Part shown: positions 1-11,455 of the stretch, one piece after another
How the letters are laid out: every line of letters begins with the position of its first letter
Numbering within the stretch: the first letter of the stretch is position 1
NCBI GenBank assembly: GCA_003184365.1
Contig: NKYR01000031.1
Location: 124,001-188,000, forward strand
DNA from: Evernia prunastri
Taxonomy: Eukaryota > Ascomycota > Lecanoromycetes > Lecanorales > Parmeliaceae
Reading direction: 5' to 3'
Length of the DNA stretch: 64,000 nt
The notes under the pieces: model-generated
Seen by the model: the letters and a program-made list of their open reading frames with translations, nothing else
Told to the model about the DNA's origin: nothing
Databases searched by the model: none
Position numbers and translations under genes: made by a program

Positions 1-1569
1 CTATGCGGTACTGCAGACCTGCAGGCCTGTTGTGCGAAATAACTTTGCAGCACGAAAACACCATATTGTTCGAGAACACCATGCCATGCGACCGAACCCC
101 CAGTCCCACTGCCACGAATAGAGCGAAGGAGAAATCCTGTCGGGAGTGGACGAAGACGCGCTACCCCCCAAAAGGCGACAAGGATTCCTACAGGCACCCT
201 TGCTTATCAGCAAAGCGATAAATTTCCGCAAAGAAGAATCGAGTTATTCTCTCAGCGGGGCACAGCAGCGGTGATAGAGAATGCATAGTGAGTCTAGCTA
301 CAGGGTCATCAGCCATCTCATGGTTAGTCGCCGCCACATCATCGCGAAAACATGTGATCTGAACAATGTGTCAATACACAACATGACTGGCCCGTTCCAT
401 ACCGACGTAAACCATCGGATAGAGGCCCGTCATAGGCGTACTCTCATACCTCAGCACTAGGAAAATCCCCATATCTATAGCGACATGACCTAGAGTGCTG
501 ATAGCTGGCCAAAAGACCAAATACAGGCGTGGAAGGATGGAACAAATGTATGCAATTGCTCTGAATGAGAAGAATCGACTACCTACGGGAAGACATGATC
601 GTTACAGACCATTCCAAACCAAGGAACGCCACGAATTCACCACTATCGCCATGGCCCGAGTCCATGGCCTCCTGCAACGCGCCATGCGCGAAACATACCG
701 ACATTGATATGAGCGACTAACCCTCCAGCCCTGCTGTAGCGACTGATGGGGACAAAGAGTGGCTTAGCTCATAAACGCCATCGTGAATCACATTGCTGGA
801 ATAGAAGGCACTGAGAAGATAAGCGAGCATGCAAACAACTTCTGGTTGATACCTTATCCCTCGTCACAAGGGTAATTCCAAGGAGGGAGACTTTTCCTGT
901 TAGCTGCGTTTGATATACACTCAATAGACGATGTCTGCTCCACATCCCCTATGCTTCGGGGGTTGAGAGGGGCGATGGATGGGCGGCAATTGCTATGTTT
1001 TCATCGAGACGCGGGTGTTTGTGAGCTCCTAGATGGTAAATAGAATACAAGTTGGCTTTTCCTGCCTCGAAAACTCATCTTCAACCTCGTCTTCGACCTG
1101 TCAGTCAACCGCAGCTGAAACGAGAAGGGACATGAGAGTCGAGAGCAGATGCCAGGAGTAGGGCTCAGCGCGTAGCAAATCCTTGCAAGTGTTTTGATAT
1201 CAATCTTTTGCTCATTAATATCAAGCGCATAACATGTCAACCATCTGGCCATCTAAGCTGCAGCGATCTCGAAATCACCAAGCACTTCAAAGCCTGGCCG
1301 CGCCAATAAGGACCCGCCTCAGCGCTGCCCAAGTGACGTTGCCACGCACTGCACAGCCCCTCCCCAGCCTCGGCCTAGGGTCAGGTGCAAGCGATCCGAT
1401 TGGCTCTGTGCTCTCAGACAACTTTCCGACGCTACAGCTCTGACAGCTACATCTTCGCTCACGATTTTGATCTCCATCTCCTCTCTCACAATCGCAGCTC
1501 TCCTTGCAACACATTCCCCCCGTAACCATCGTGAAACCAAAACTATCAAAATCTCTTCACCCTGTGACT
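1..1569. other. intergenic, no gene recognised
   Basis: About 1.6 kb with only short open frames lacking recognisable domains, good start contexts or plausible splice joins. The last 100-150 bases are pyrimidine-rich (stretches of cttcgctc/ctcctctctc type) and lie just before the ATG at 1570, so they are the likely promoter and 5' UTR of that gene. Nothing else could be supported. Confidence 0.5.
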
Positions 1570-2324
1570 ATGGACTGCATTCCTCTCGCCCCAGACCCAT
1601 CTCCGCCGCCGGAAGTGATCACGCAGAATACGGACGAAGCCAACAGCGTGGATGAGCCAATGACTGCACAATCGATCCATTCAATCTACCAAGCTACACT
1701 TGACACCCTCGCTGTCTTGTCAGCAAGACGGCGCAATCCTCAAACCGCTCAATGCGCTTCCCGTCTGCAACTCTGGGGAGCAGGCCTCTTCGAGATGTCT
1801 GTCCCGCTAGACGTGGTCTTTGACAGCGACGTGGATGGCAGTCGGCTTCTACGGAGGTGCATTTTGAAAGTCCTGGTCGAGATACTTGTCTGGGAGCGTA
1901 AGTCGCCGCCAAAGATACATGTTCATTCGACACAATCCTGACTTTTGAGACAGAACAAGAGCTTAAGATTCTCGCAAGCTCAGCAGGGGATGCGGAGCGC
2001 TTGCACGACCAACATCGAGCCCAAGCTATTACAGCTCTTCTCGGTAGTGACGAACTGACCAGCTTCGCGCTTGACAGTTGGACAAAGAATCTACCAGAAA
2101 AGCAAGCCGCCGGCGAGACCAGTCCGCCGCTGTCTGTGACCCGTGGTGATCTTGTCCCCGATCTGATACAAACACTCTTCGACCTCTTACCGGCATTGAG
2201 AGCAGCGAAGCAGACCTACTGCATACTTCTCGCGGAAATCAATGTCGAAGCGGAGACCGTAGCGGAGGGTGGAGCGGATGTCTTGACGGCTGCGTCCGGT
2301 GTTGGAGCGTCAAGGGATAGCTAG
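1570..2324 (+). CDS. small helical protein resembling a fungal HeLo-like/STAND N-terminal domain
   Basis: Two exons, 1570-1897 and 1954-2324, joined over a 56-nt intron (gtaagt...gacag) with correct phase, giving about 232 aa. The first in-frame ATG is at 1570; the longer open frame upstream begins with a TTG. The residues around 55-110 (LQLWGAGLFEMSVPLD followed by an LRR-x3-LKVLVEILVWE helix) resemble the helical N-terminal regions of fungal STAND and prion-inhibition (HeLo-like) proteins, in which a conserved 'LxLWG' helix precedes a 'LRxxVLxxLVxI' helix. No NACHT, kinase or ankyrin part follows, so this is a stand-alone domain or the truncated front of a larger protein. There is no signal peptide or membrane segment. 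The family assignment is inferred from a remembered pattern; the gene structure is better supported than the function. Confidence 0.55.
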
Positions 2325-2639
2325 AGAGAAAATTGGACACGGAGGGTGAGATTCTCTGCAAGCGCGGCGAACTTGTTGGAAAGGAAAGCGAGGATGTCAG
2401 GTTGTGCTTCCCAATTTTCAGGAGCAGCCAGGAAGACTGGGAGCATACTATGCAATTCAGGGCATTCAGAGATCATCGACGGACCGCAGCACAACGCAGC
2501 TGGAATGGAAGCAGGACGAATGGGTGCATATTCTGTGAATCTCGCCATAGACAAAACTTCAAATCTTCTCTTCGCCAAATTCCACAGCGGAACTCAGCGG
2601 AACCCCTCGAGCGTGCCAATATTCATACGGGCAGGGCAA

Positions 2640-3085
2640 ATTAGTCATTCATACCCCTGGGGTTATAGTTTGGCAAGAAGTGATACTGCTGGGGTACGAA
2701 AAGATAATTTATCAAAGCACTCTTCGGGGGGTGTTCTTCGGGGGGTTGTTCTTCAGGGGACACTCTTCGGTGTAACCAATATTAATGAAAAGAAGAAAAA
2801 AACGAAAGAAAAAACCTCCATATGTACATCCCGCATATTTAATCGTATAACAATAATAATTTTTTCTTTCTTTCAATCTATTAAGTAACCCGAAGAGAAG
2901 CCCCCAAAGAACACCCACCGAAGAACACCCCCCGAAAAGTGTCCCCCGAAGAACAACCCCGCGAGAAATTCATGCGAAAAAAAAGCTTACCGAATCATAC
3001 CCCAGCAGCATCACTTCTTACCGAATCATATTCTTCGCCTTGGTGAGGGTATGAAATTGTAATGGGGGGTAATGATTTAATCAGG
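2640..3085. repeat. imperfect fold-back (MITE-like) element
   Basis: The left arm at 2674-2696 (aagaagtgatactgctgggg) is matched in inverted orientation at 2998-3022 (taccccagcagcatcacttc). Inside these arms, G-rich units of the type GGGGGGTGTTCTTCGG (2719-2774) are matched by C-rich complements (2887-2962). Outer sequences near 2641-2660 and 3050-3083 also pair loosely (TCATTxAxACCCC). The AT-rich centre (2775-2886) has no coding capacity. This is the architecture of a non-autonomous inverted-repeat element; a target duplication could not be defined, so the ends are approximate. Confidence 0.65.
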
Positions 3086-4519
3086 ATCCAACCTTTTGGG
3101 ATATGATCCGGTAACTCGCCCTATACGGGCACAATCGGGAAACGTTCTCGCGACGAAGAGAAGAGAGTGCGAATTCGAAAGAGAGAAAGAAGGGCTGCAT
3201 TGGGGAGATATCATCGATCGTTTAGAGCTCAGTACTACTGGCATATCGGGCAGACGAGAGTGTGGAGAAGCGCCCCCGGCCGAGGACAGGAGAGAGGGGT
3301 CTACTGCGAACTTGCGAAGCCAGTCTAGTGGTGGTATTGGATCAAAAATCTTCCGAGCGAGGGTTACCTACCTAAGAGCCTAGGCCGTGCCTCGGCCTAG
3401 GTACTCCTTTTGACGGCACGGACTAATCACTCTTGATCTTCTTATCATAATTACGATATAGGAATTATGTCAGGTGCGCTCGCTAGGTTTCAAATAACGG
3501 GCCGCAGTCAAAGGTGTCACTGCTTCCCCCCTACTATGGCGAATAAATGCCATCCGGGATGCCGCACTTCTCAAGAAGAGAAGCATCGATTTGACAGGTC
3601 ACTAACCATCTACCATCCCCGCCATCCCACCAATCGCATCTTTCGAAAGCCATCATAGCGTGGGGTTCAGAGTCCACATACACAACCATACCTAACCTTT
3701 TACCCCTGACAATCTTTCTCTTACAAGTTACAAGTGAGTAGTGACCGGGAACTTGTGGGAGGCGTCGACGCTTTTCTGATACAAGCTCAATAGAGTTTTC
3801 AACGGCGCGGCGCTACCACGGGGGTGCTTCCGTATCCGATGTATAACTGTGGAGTCTCGGCAAAGATGAAGTCGCCGAGGAGAATTGAATTTAGATTATG
3901 GGACCAATGGGAAAGAAGCAATCGATTTTAAAAGCTGCGGCTCGCGCGCGAAGTGTCCCCGATTGGGGATACGCTAATGATCATCTGCAGTAGAGTAAAA
4001 GTGGGCATGTGAAGATCAATGGCCACACACCAGTGACAGGGTGGAATCCACTGCCGAAGATGAGCGAGATACCTATCTACTCGTCCATCATACATACCTA
4101 TCTTTTAATCTTACCCAGCTCCATTAGTCGCCAATTCTTCTGTTCATTAAAATCTGTGCATTAAATGCCCAAAATATCATGACCCAGGAACTCAGCATGT
4201 TGCAGACTCAAAAACCCACTCCGCCCTTTCTGACGCCGTCTCTCTCATCCAAAATCTGTAACTGAAGTCTGAAGATGCCGCAAGCATGCTCCCTCCACAT
4301 TTACGTCAGGGGCCAGTCGAGAGTTCCATGTGCCTCGTATGATCGTATCACATTCACTCCGGCTTCTGTTGGCCATTCTTGCCACCCGGCTAATGACCTC
4401 TCAACACCCCACCATAATTTCCCTGTGTAACATTGTCATACCTGACCTGAATAACAAATGTCTTCTCTCTCTCTCCATACGCACGCTGGTGCTCGCTGCA
4501 GGGACAACCGTCATGACCC
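3086..4519. other. intergenic, no gene recognised
   Basis: About 1.4 kb without a supportable gene. It contains a perfect 9-bp inverted repeat at 3379-3401 (CCTAGGCCG, 5-nt loop, CGGCCTAGG). The distal part (about 4200-4519) is the likely promoter and 5' UTR of the DUF3431 gene that starts at 4520. Confidence 0.45.
3379..3401. repeat. perfect 9-bp stem hairpin
   Basis: CCTAGGCCG, a TGCCT loop, then CGGCCTAGG: a perfect inverted repeat in gene-free DNA. No U-tract or gene end is next to it, so a terminator role is not suggested. Confidence 0.6.
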
Positions 4520-5625
4520 ATGGCGATCCGGTATCCATATGCAATAATCTTCCTTTCTCTCGTTCTTTGCCTCCTCTTCCGCCAACGTTTCTTCAATTAC
4601 AATCCGTGGCCTCATCCACGCGCCTGGGCGCCTCTGATCCATGTCGAAAAAGCCCTGGTTGTCGTCACGAAATCCCAAGAGACTTCTCTCTGGGTTGAGG
4701 ACGTTGATCCGTCATGGAGTAAATACACCTACCTCATCGACGAAGACGCCCTCCCATCCGACTCCAACTCTAACATCACCCTTCGTGTCCCGGTGGTATG
4801 GACCCCTTTCCTTAATGACCAGCTTCCGTTCCTCTCCTCAACATATGCCCGGCGAGCAACGAAAAGCCGCTTACCCCACCAATTCACTCCCCAAACCTCA
4901 TGTCTCAGTATTTAAACCACCCAACTGGGAAAAAAACAAACTGACAAAATCGAAAATGGCCTAAACAGAACAAAGGCAACGAAGCCATGCGCTACCTCTC
5001 CTTCATCATCGACCACTACCACAACCTCCCCGCCATCACCGTCTTCCGCCACGGCCACGAAAACGCCTGGCACCAGCGCGCCGACGCCGCCGCCGAGATC
5101 AACAACCTCAACCTGACCACCGTCCGCGCACGAGGCTACCAGAACTTCCGCTGCACGCTGCACGACGGCCTCCACGACCACGTCTGCCCCGCGACGACGA
5201 AGAATAACAAAGAAACAGTCGGCCACCCATCCTCCTCCTCCTCCCTCTCCAACTCCTCCTCCTCCGAAACCGGCGAAACCGACGAAACAGCCTCCTACTG
5301 GGAAACCGTCGAGCCCGAACTCGCCTCCGCCTTCGCCTCCCTCTGGCCGTCCTGGTTCGGCGGCCCCCGCCCCGCGTACCTGATGGCGCCCTGCTGCGCG
5401 CAGTTCGCCGTCACGGCCGAGGCGGTGCGGCGGCGGCCGCGGGAAGCGTACGCGGCGTACCGGCGCTGGCTCGTCGAGACGGAGCTGGGGGATTATTTCT
5501 CCGGCAGGGTGTTTGAGCGGAGCTGGCACGTCGTGTTTGGGCTGCCGGCCGTGGCGTGCGAGGATGAGGGGGGGTGCGGTTGTTTGGTTTATACGGGGCC
5601 GCTTGGGTGCGGTGGGGCGGGGTAG
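4520..5625 (+). CDS. DUF3431 family protein, single N-terminal membrane anchor
   Basis: Two exons, 4520-4795 and 4969-5625, with a 173-nt phase-0 intron (gtatgg...aaacag); about 310 aa. Residues 5-25 form a hydrophobic segment, as expected of a type II membrane protein. The remaining part carries DUF3431 signatures: KALVVVTKSQETSLWVEDV, then the splice-spanning NKGNEAMRYLSFIIDHYHNLP, a VFRHGHENAWH block and a 'GYQNFRC' block. Family members are ascomycete proteins of unknown function that look like Golgi/secretory-pathway enzymes, but no activity is established. The family block continues across the splice, which supports the junction. A Ser/Thr-rich low-complexity insert lies near residues 165-195. 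The second exon is strongly C-rich in third positions compared with the surrounding non-coding DNA. Confidence 0.85.
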
Positions 5626-7474
5626 AGGGAGAGGGGGAGGGGGAGGGGAAAGAATGGTTGCGGAGTCTTGAGGAGTAGGGTTTGGAGTGAAGGGAGGTTG
5701 CGTGTGAGAACATCTTGTACAGAAGGGTGTATATGAACTGATCGCATACATGCATGCGCTCCGGCCTCAAGCTGAATTACCTACTCCATTACCTTGTGGC
5801 GTGATTAATCTCCACACCTCTCTCCGGAGCCATGCCCAAACCGCACAGAGATCGCACCCGGAAAAGCGGTGCGCTCTCCGCAAAGCGTGACCTACCAAAT
5901 CCAAAAACTGATACGAGTATACCAAAAAAAAATTGCTCAGGAAGCGGCCACCAAATGCGCAGAACTCGGGAAGGGGACAAGGGTGGTCCTTCCGAGGATC
6001 CTCCCGCTCCAAGGATCAAGCCGAGTATGTAACTACCTTAGGTTATTGCACAACGTAGTAGTTCAGGACGCAGAGGTAAGGTAGCCACCAAACCAATCAG
6101 TACTGGAAAAACAATTTTCAACTCCCCCGTAAGAAAATCGCATAAGGGAATGAAAAAATAGTTGAATAGATCGAAAGCTCTCTCAGGCGCCATCTAATAT
6201 ATATCGAATCCGCACCCCCGCCCGATCCGCACCGCCTTATGCAACAGCCTCCTCCCAGCGTCCGCACACCGTGCCAGCGTTTCCTCAACCAAGACTCAAA
6301 ATGTGACATGGCGAGACGTATATACTGCACAAGCCCTTCCTTCCGGTTTTGTAAACATACTGGCTGCTTGTTGAGGAAGAACTGGTTTTATGGAGTTTAG
6401 AGCGGGCGATGTATTGGAATCCTTCCTTGAGACTTCGGCCCGGTCGCATGGCATCCTCTGGCCAAATTGGTCGGATTGCGTTAATGGAGAAGCCTTTGTG
6501 ATTTTGCTGGCAAATATCCCATTCAATCGCGTTTGGGTGGGATGCAGGAAGCCCGTCTTGCCACCTGGTGGCAATGGCGGCCTGAGTAAGGCCCTGTTCT
6601 CTTTCTCGTTTGAAGAACCAACAGTACCATCGTCGGCTTTGAGATTTTGACGAACGGTTGTTCAGAAGATCCAGGACAATCATCTGGCAACGGAACTCGT
6701 TTGCGACCCCGGAAGACGAAGATTTTACTTACCGTTTCGGGCAATATCCGTCGTTACGCATATCCATTTGGTCCTTGATCCTTGGACAGATAGCTTCCCG
6801 TGGCAACCAAAGCGTTGTTCCGGGAGCGGAACGCGTGGTTGAGACCCTCTGCGTTCTCAAGCCTGTCATTGTTTAAAGAATTACCGAGCAGCAGACATCG
6901 ACTTTCTCTGTACTCCTGTTTCATTGCTGACCCGTTGCCATGGTCTAAAAAAGTCTCGTCCTTTCCGAATCAGCCGAACGGCTCATTCCCAAAGAAAGTA
7001 CGTACCGTCTACGGTGCGAAGAAATGGGGCAAGGTTACGACAGAGCCGAGGTGGTAGGTTTTGTTCACTCATGCCACAGTTCGATTCATCCTGCTCGTTT
7101 TCGCCGAGATCGTCAATCGTATTTACTAATGACAGCTCCTGTATGGATGCGGGAGACTGACATCGTGTCTGCTGTTCAACTCACGTCAACCATTATAGGA
7201 AATAAGGTACACTCACATTTATCGTTGTCAAAGCAATGTCACATTCCATTCATTAGCACGCACCGCTCCACGATTTAAGAAAATGCCAACCCATTTCCCA
7301 CTGAGAACTACCCGCCTAAGAAGCTGGGATCCCCCGCAAAACACAATGCGAAAAAAAAAAGGGAAGAGATGGAAAAAAAAACCACCGCAAAGCAAAAATT
7401 AACAAAACACCATCATAGCCTCCGCATGCATCCCCACCGATTCCTCTCGCAAACCCCTCTCACAAACTCACAAC
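5626..7474. other. intergenic, no gene recognised
   Basis: About 1.85 kb. Open frames on both strands are short, overlap one another and show no domain or splice logic. The sequence downstream of 7300 contains A-rich runs and is the likely 3' flank of the small secreted protein gene on the minus strand. Confidence 0.45.
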
Positions 7475-7837
7475 TCACAACCCAGTCTTCACGCTCCCCC
7501 ACTTCTGCCCACTCTTCCAATCCTTCATGCTAATGCACTGCGCCGGCGTGCCCGGATTCGGCGCGGTTACCGCCGGCCCCGCCGAGGTCTTGCAGTCGCC
7601 GTCGGAGAAGACGCTGACGGCCGTGACCGTGTCGAGCTCGGTGCCGAAGTTGACGAGGACGTAGTCGTTGGCGGGGTCAAAGGCGACGCAGCCGGAGGGG
7701 AACTTGACCTTGTCGTTGGCGCCCTGGCCGGTGCAGTCGTTGGAGGAGTAGGAGTTCACGAAGGGTTGCTTCGACTTGGCGAGGGCGGTGGGGGCGAGGG
7801 TGAGGGCGAGGAGGAGGAGGAGGGCGTGTGGCTGCAT
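7475..7837 (-). CDS. small secreted cysteine-containing protein (effector-like)
   Basis: Single-exon gene of 120 aa starting at an ATG at 7837. Residues 1-20 form a classical signal peptide (MQPHALLLLLALTLAPTALA), predicted to be cleaved after the ALA. The mature part of about 100 residues has four cysteines (NDC, SGC, DGDC, AQC), enough for two disulfides, and is rich in Gly, Asp and Ser. No known domain is visible. Small size, secretion signal and cysteines match the generic description of fungal small secreted proteins, some of which are effectors, but this is not proof of such a role. There is no close neighbour: about 1.8 kb on one side and a tandem-repeat block on the other. Confidence 0.75.
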   Translation of the reverse strand: MQPHALLLLLALTLAPTALAKSKQPFVNSYSSNDCTGQGANDKVKFPSGCVAFDPANDYVLVNFGTELDTVTAVSVFSDGDCKTSAGPAVTAPNPGTPAQCISMKDWKSGQKWGSVKTGL

Positions 7838-8083
7838 TGTTGGTTGAGTGGACTGGGGGGTGATTTTGGGCTTGTTGTTGGTTGTTGGTTGTGTGCTTTG
7901 CTAGGAAGTGGGTTGGTGTGTATGTTTGATATGAAGGGTTTTTTGAACTATTGGTTTTAGGTGGGGAGGAAGAGGGGTTATGTGGTTGCAGGAAGGTTAG
8001 TTAGAGTCGCTGACTAGAAAGAGCTGTGAAGCTAGTCTTGGTTGTTGGCTCGCTTTATCTCTCAATAGAAAGTCTATCTTTTT

Positions 8084-8336
8084 CGAGGTCTCAATAGTCG
8101 ACCTCCTTGTGGTTTTTTTCCGTTCCAGTTCAATTGGAGAACAAAGGCGTGTACGGAGTAGTGACGCCGCTGGTTCTCGTTAGATGATTATCCACTTTGA
8201 GGTCTCAATAGTCGATCTCGGTATATTCATGCAACCAGGTCGATCGGAGAACAAGAGGTGTTGCGCGAACTAATCCTACAAAGTCGTTATGTTTCAATAG
8301 AGGATCATCCATTTCGAGGTGTCAATAGTCGATCTC
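8084..8336. repeat. three-copy degenerate tandem repeat, period about 115 bp
   Basis: The motif cgaggtctcaatagtcgacctc recurs with one to three differences at 8084-8105, 8198-8219 and 8315-8336, spaced 114 and 117 bp. A second motif (ggagaacaaaggcgtgt / ggagaacaagaggtgt) recurs once between copies, and a 'tctcaataga...atcatccat' block precedes the copies. The unit is therefore about 115 bp and diverged. It is non-coding. Confidence 0.7.
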
Positions 8337-9342
8337 AAGAAACAAAGGAGTACACTCCCGCACGTCGCATGATTGGTTTCCTTTGTGGCTCTTCCGAATT
8401 CCTTTCCATGATCCAACTACCTCTTCTTACCATCTTTCTCAAAATTCAGCCTTTATCAAAGCCGGACAAAGAATGCCCTTTAGCGAAACTCTTGAGGGAT
8501 TGTGAAGGGGGAAAATTGATGCTCGTCCATTCAGACCCGAATTCGGCTCTAGCGTCTGACACGCACAACAATAAGAACACCCGTAATCATTATCTCGCCT
8601 CTGACGCATGCTCCGAGGCCGGGTCTTGCGCGGTAGGGAGTATTTAGAAACCTTGTTGGTAGTGGAAGCAACGGACGAGATCGTGTCACACAGCAAGCGG
8701 CGACTGGCACTAGTTGAGCATAATCGCAGCCTAGCACCTGCTGGTGAGGGCGCAGACACATCACTCGTTGTTGATTACTCTGCTTTCGCCTGGCGCTTCC
8801 GCGTCCTCTTGGAGAAAACAGACCCATAGAACAGCTTCCACTTGCCAGCGACAGGTCGTAGCCCTGGTGCCACATCTCGGCGGGTCCCATTTCCTCATAG
8901 ATAAGAGCTATGTTCCTTCGAATCGATGACTTCCACTAGAATCGCAGACGATAGCGTCTTGCCGACCTGACCCGACTTCTCCTGCAATGTCTCTATTCTT
9001 GGCTTCCAGAGCTTGATCCATGCTCCAGAATCCAGGTCGGTAATAGCAGCATAGTGCCTGCCAATTAGAACAGGGTCGAGAGGAATTTGAAATGGAGAAT
9101 AATTTGGGTATACGTTGCGGCGCAAAAGTAGCGACAATTCAGCTCGCCAAGTCAAAAGAATCGAGAATTCGGGCAGTGGTATGAGGATGGGGAACACAGC
9201 TTCGCGAGTACGATGATAGGGATCAGCTTTGTAGATTTGGAGCGTAGGGCTTCTGAATGATCGATATTGCCCCATTGAGCTGGTCGCTCAGCGAAGCATG
9301 ATCTGAACCCGAGGTTATTCATCCATCGAAGTACAGGCCTCT
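8337..9342. other. intergenic, no gene supported
   Basis: About 1 kb. A 126-codon minus-strand open frame at 8895-9275 exists, but it has no recognisable domain, a weak context and no splice partner. It may be a remnant next to the broken methyltransferase gene. Nothing else seen. Confidence 0.35.
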
Positions 9343-10375
9343 TCAACCCACGAGAGAGTATTCTTGATGAAAGCTAGGAGTTTCCCTTGTGGCACTGAAC
9401 CACACCATCCGCATCTCCGGCTCCGACCATGCATGATTTCTATTCTCTATGAGCTCATGTCCTTGATAGACATCAGCCTCCACCTTCCAGCTCGTTCCAG
9501 TCTCGTCCCCAACCTGATGCCAAAAACGCCTCATGCTCTCCGCGTTATGCCAAAAATTGAACCCACTAGCTGTGGGCATCCTATGCTGACCGGCATTGAG
9601 GCTGCCCGGCTGTTTGCCTACCACCATGGATCCGGGCTGCGGTCGAGTCATAGCAACTAGACACTTTGTTGCCTTGATCATATCATCTCAGTCCCAGACG
9701 TGGAGAAAGGAAGATCCAAGAATGATGTCCATCTGTCCTTGCAACTTCGCAAGTTCCTGGCCTCCAGGACTAGTCGGTCCTGCTTGAACATCTCCTGAGA
9801 CAAAGGTTGCTTGAAGCTTATTTCGATCGCGGAAAAAATTGGTAGCCGAGGTCAATGAAATCGGGCTCCAGGTCGAAGCCGTAGAGCTGAGCGGAAGGGA
9901 TACTAGCCTGGACGAGATAGCGAATCTCCTGTCCAAAGCAACACCCTGCATCGAGGAATGTCGCACCAGAGAGGAGGCGCGTCAGAACTTGCGTGTAGAA
10001 TGGGAGTAGGGAAAGGTTGTAGGTAAAGAAGCGCATTTGACCGATGCAGGCGTAAGACAAGATCTCGAAGGCTTTGTCCCTCTACGAGCAACGGTTGGCT
10101 AGACGATTAATGCAAAAGACATTAATGGTAGCGGGGACCAAAGGAAAGTGTTGAGCGAAAGGTCGAATTACCAGAGCAGTGACATGCGGAGTGACCTCGT
10201 TTGGCTTGAGCCCACTGTATTCCTCGAGCAGACACCTTGCATCGTCAGGGATGGGATCAACACTCTCAGCATACCAGGCCTGTTTCAGCATGGCGTCAAC
10301 CGCTGGGTGTCCTTCGATGACGACAGGACCATGACGATGTCTGTCGGAGGCCTCCATCGCGGGGTGACAGAGCAA
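9343..10375 (-). pseudogene. broken SAM-dependent methyltransferase (AusD/TrtF-like family)
   Basis: Coding begins at an ATG at 10375 (or at the next ATG 18 bases downstream). Exon 1 (to 10172) joins exon 2 (from 10081) over a clean 90-nt GT-AG intron. The protein shows the usual N-terminus of fungal meroterpenoid-cluster methyltransferases (WYAESVDPIPDDARCLLEEY), the SAM-binding motif DAGCCFGQEIR, LYGFDLEPDFIDLGY, the 'GQMDII' strand and the C-terminal 'RPQPGSMVVGKQ' block. Two lesions break it. At 9833-9838 a six-base A run (T run in the sense) shifts the frame between 'DLGYQF' and 'RDRNKLQ'; one base fewer would restore the frame. A TGA at 9688-9690 then replaces an expected residue, probably Trp, after 'LHVWD'. 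No biosynthetic core gene is nearby. Assembly error at the homopolymer is possible, but the stop codon is independent of it. Confidence 0.8.
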
Positions 10376-11455
10376 AATGCTGTTGGGATACTTGAGTTAT
10401 TAAGTGATTGAACGAACATAATGCATCTTTTCAAGAGAAATCGGTACTGCCAAGACGGAGCTAATTATTGATTGGCTGAGGTACCTCAATGTTTTAGCAA
10501 GAGGCGTGAATAGTGAATGCTCCGGAGAGGGGAAAGAGTTGTAGTGGGATTAGGTATTATTGCGCGAATAACTAGTACGTGTACCTTTCTATATCTCGGC
10601 TCTCCTCATGACAAAGGGGTGGGTGACCGCGGCGTTGAGTCCGGTCCCGTCATCTCGAAGTCGGAAGGCTGCATATGTGTTTCATTCGAGATCATTAGCG
10701 TATGTATATCAGAAGTAGGTGTTTGCAAGCTTGTAGGGAGAAGAGATTTATGTCAATTTATTCAGCCAAACACCTCCACCAACACTTTTCTCCCTCCATG
10801 TATAACTCTCGCTACATGCTCCCTGCTTACCTGATCCAAGTCTTCATTGACTCAGTTGCGGGCCGACCTCACCCGAACTACATTTCTGTGCGTCGTAGGT
10901 ACCTTAGGTGGGTAGCATTCGGGCCTTCGTAGGAGCTTTCTTCTCTTCATCATCAACCATACCTCCCATACATCTTTCCTTGCCCTCTTACACGAGCGCG
11001 CGACCCATCTCTGACCTTTATGAAGCCTAGCGCCATGGCAGACATGCCAGTAGTCACACAGATGGCGGAAGAAGGCTGAAGCAGAGCCTTAGCGTCCCGC
11101 GTTTTGAATATGCTCGTAACGCAGAGCCTGAGTGGCCATGGCAAGGTCCAGCACTCCACCAAGATACAAAGTTGTTATGAATGTTCCATGCGGGCGTGCA
11201 TTGGTGAAAATGAAAATGTTTGTGCAGCGGTTTTTGAAACTCTCCAGAGGCATACGCTGGTGGCGCATGCAAGACATGTGAACCTCCAGGTGGGAGCACA
11301 TGTGAAGGTGAAAGAATATCTGATGGGAATCCCTCTGCGTTCCTTCTCACCATCTCCTCTATCTTATTACGCCATATCTTTTCAAGACTCTTCTCCTTCG
11401 AATCGAAACACCTCTTCACAATCTTCAAGGAACCTGTTGTAAACTTTCAGCCACC
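10376..11455. other. intergenic, no gene recognised
   Basis: About 1.1 kb between divergent features. It should contain the promoter of the plus-strand gene starting at 11456 and the former promoter of the methyltransferase pseudogene. Short open frames on both strands show no domain. Confidence 0.4.

Noticed and set aside
4912..5751. 279-codon minus-strand open frame antisense to the DUF3431 gene
   Set aside because: Low-complexity Gly/Val product caused by the GC3-rich coding strand opposite; the plus-strand frame has real domain motifs.
8895..9275. 126-codon minus-strand frame near the methyltransferase pseudogene
   Set aside because: ATG-initiated but no domain, no splice partner and unclear homology; possibly a relic, not reportable as a gene.
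11054..11428. 124-codon minus-strand frame upstream of the 11456 gene
   Set aside because: No domain and lies across the probable promoter of the plus-strand gene.
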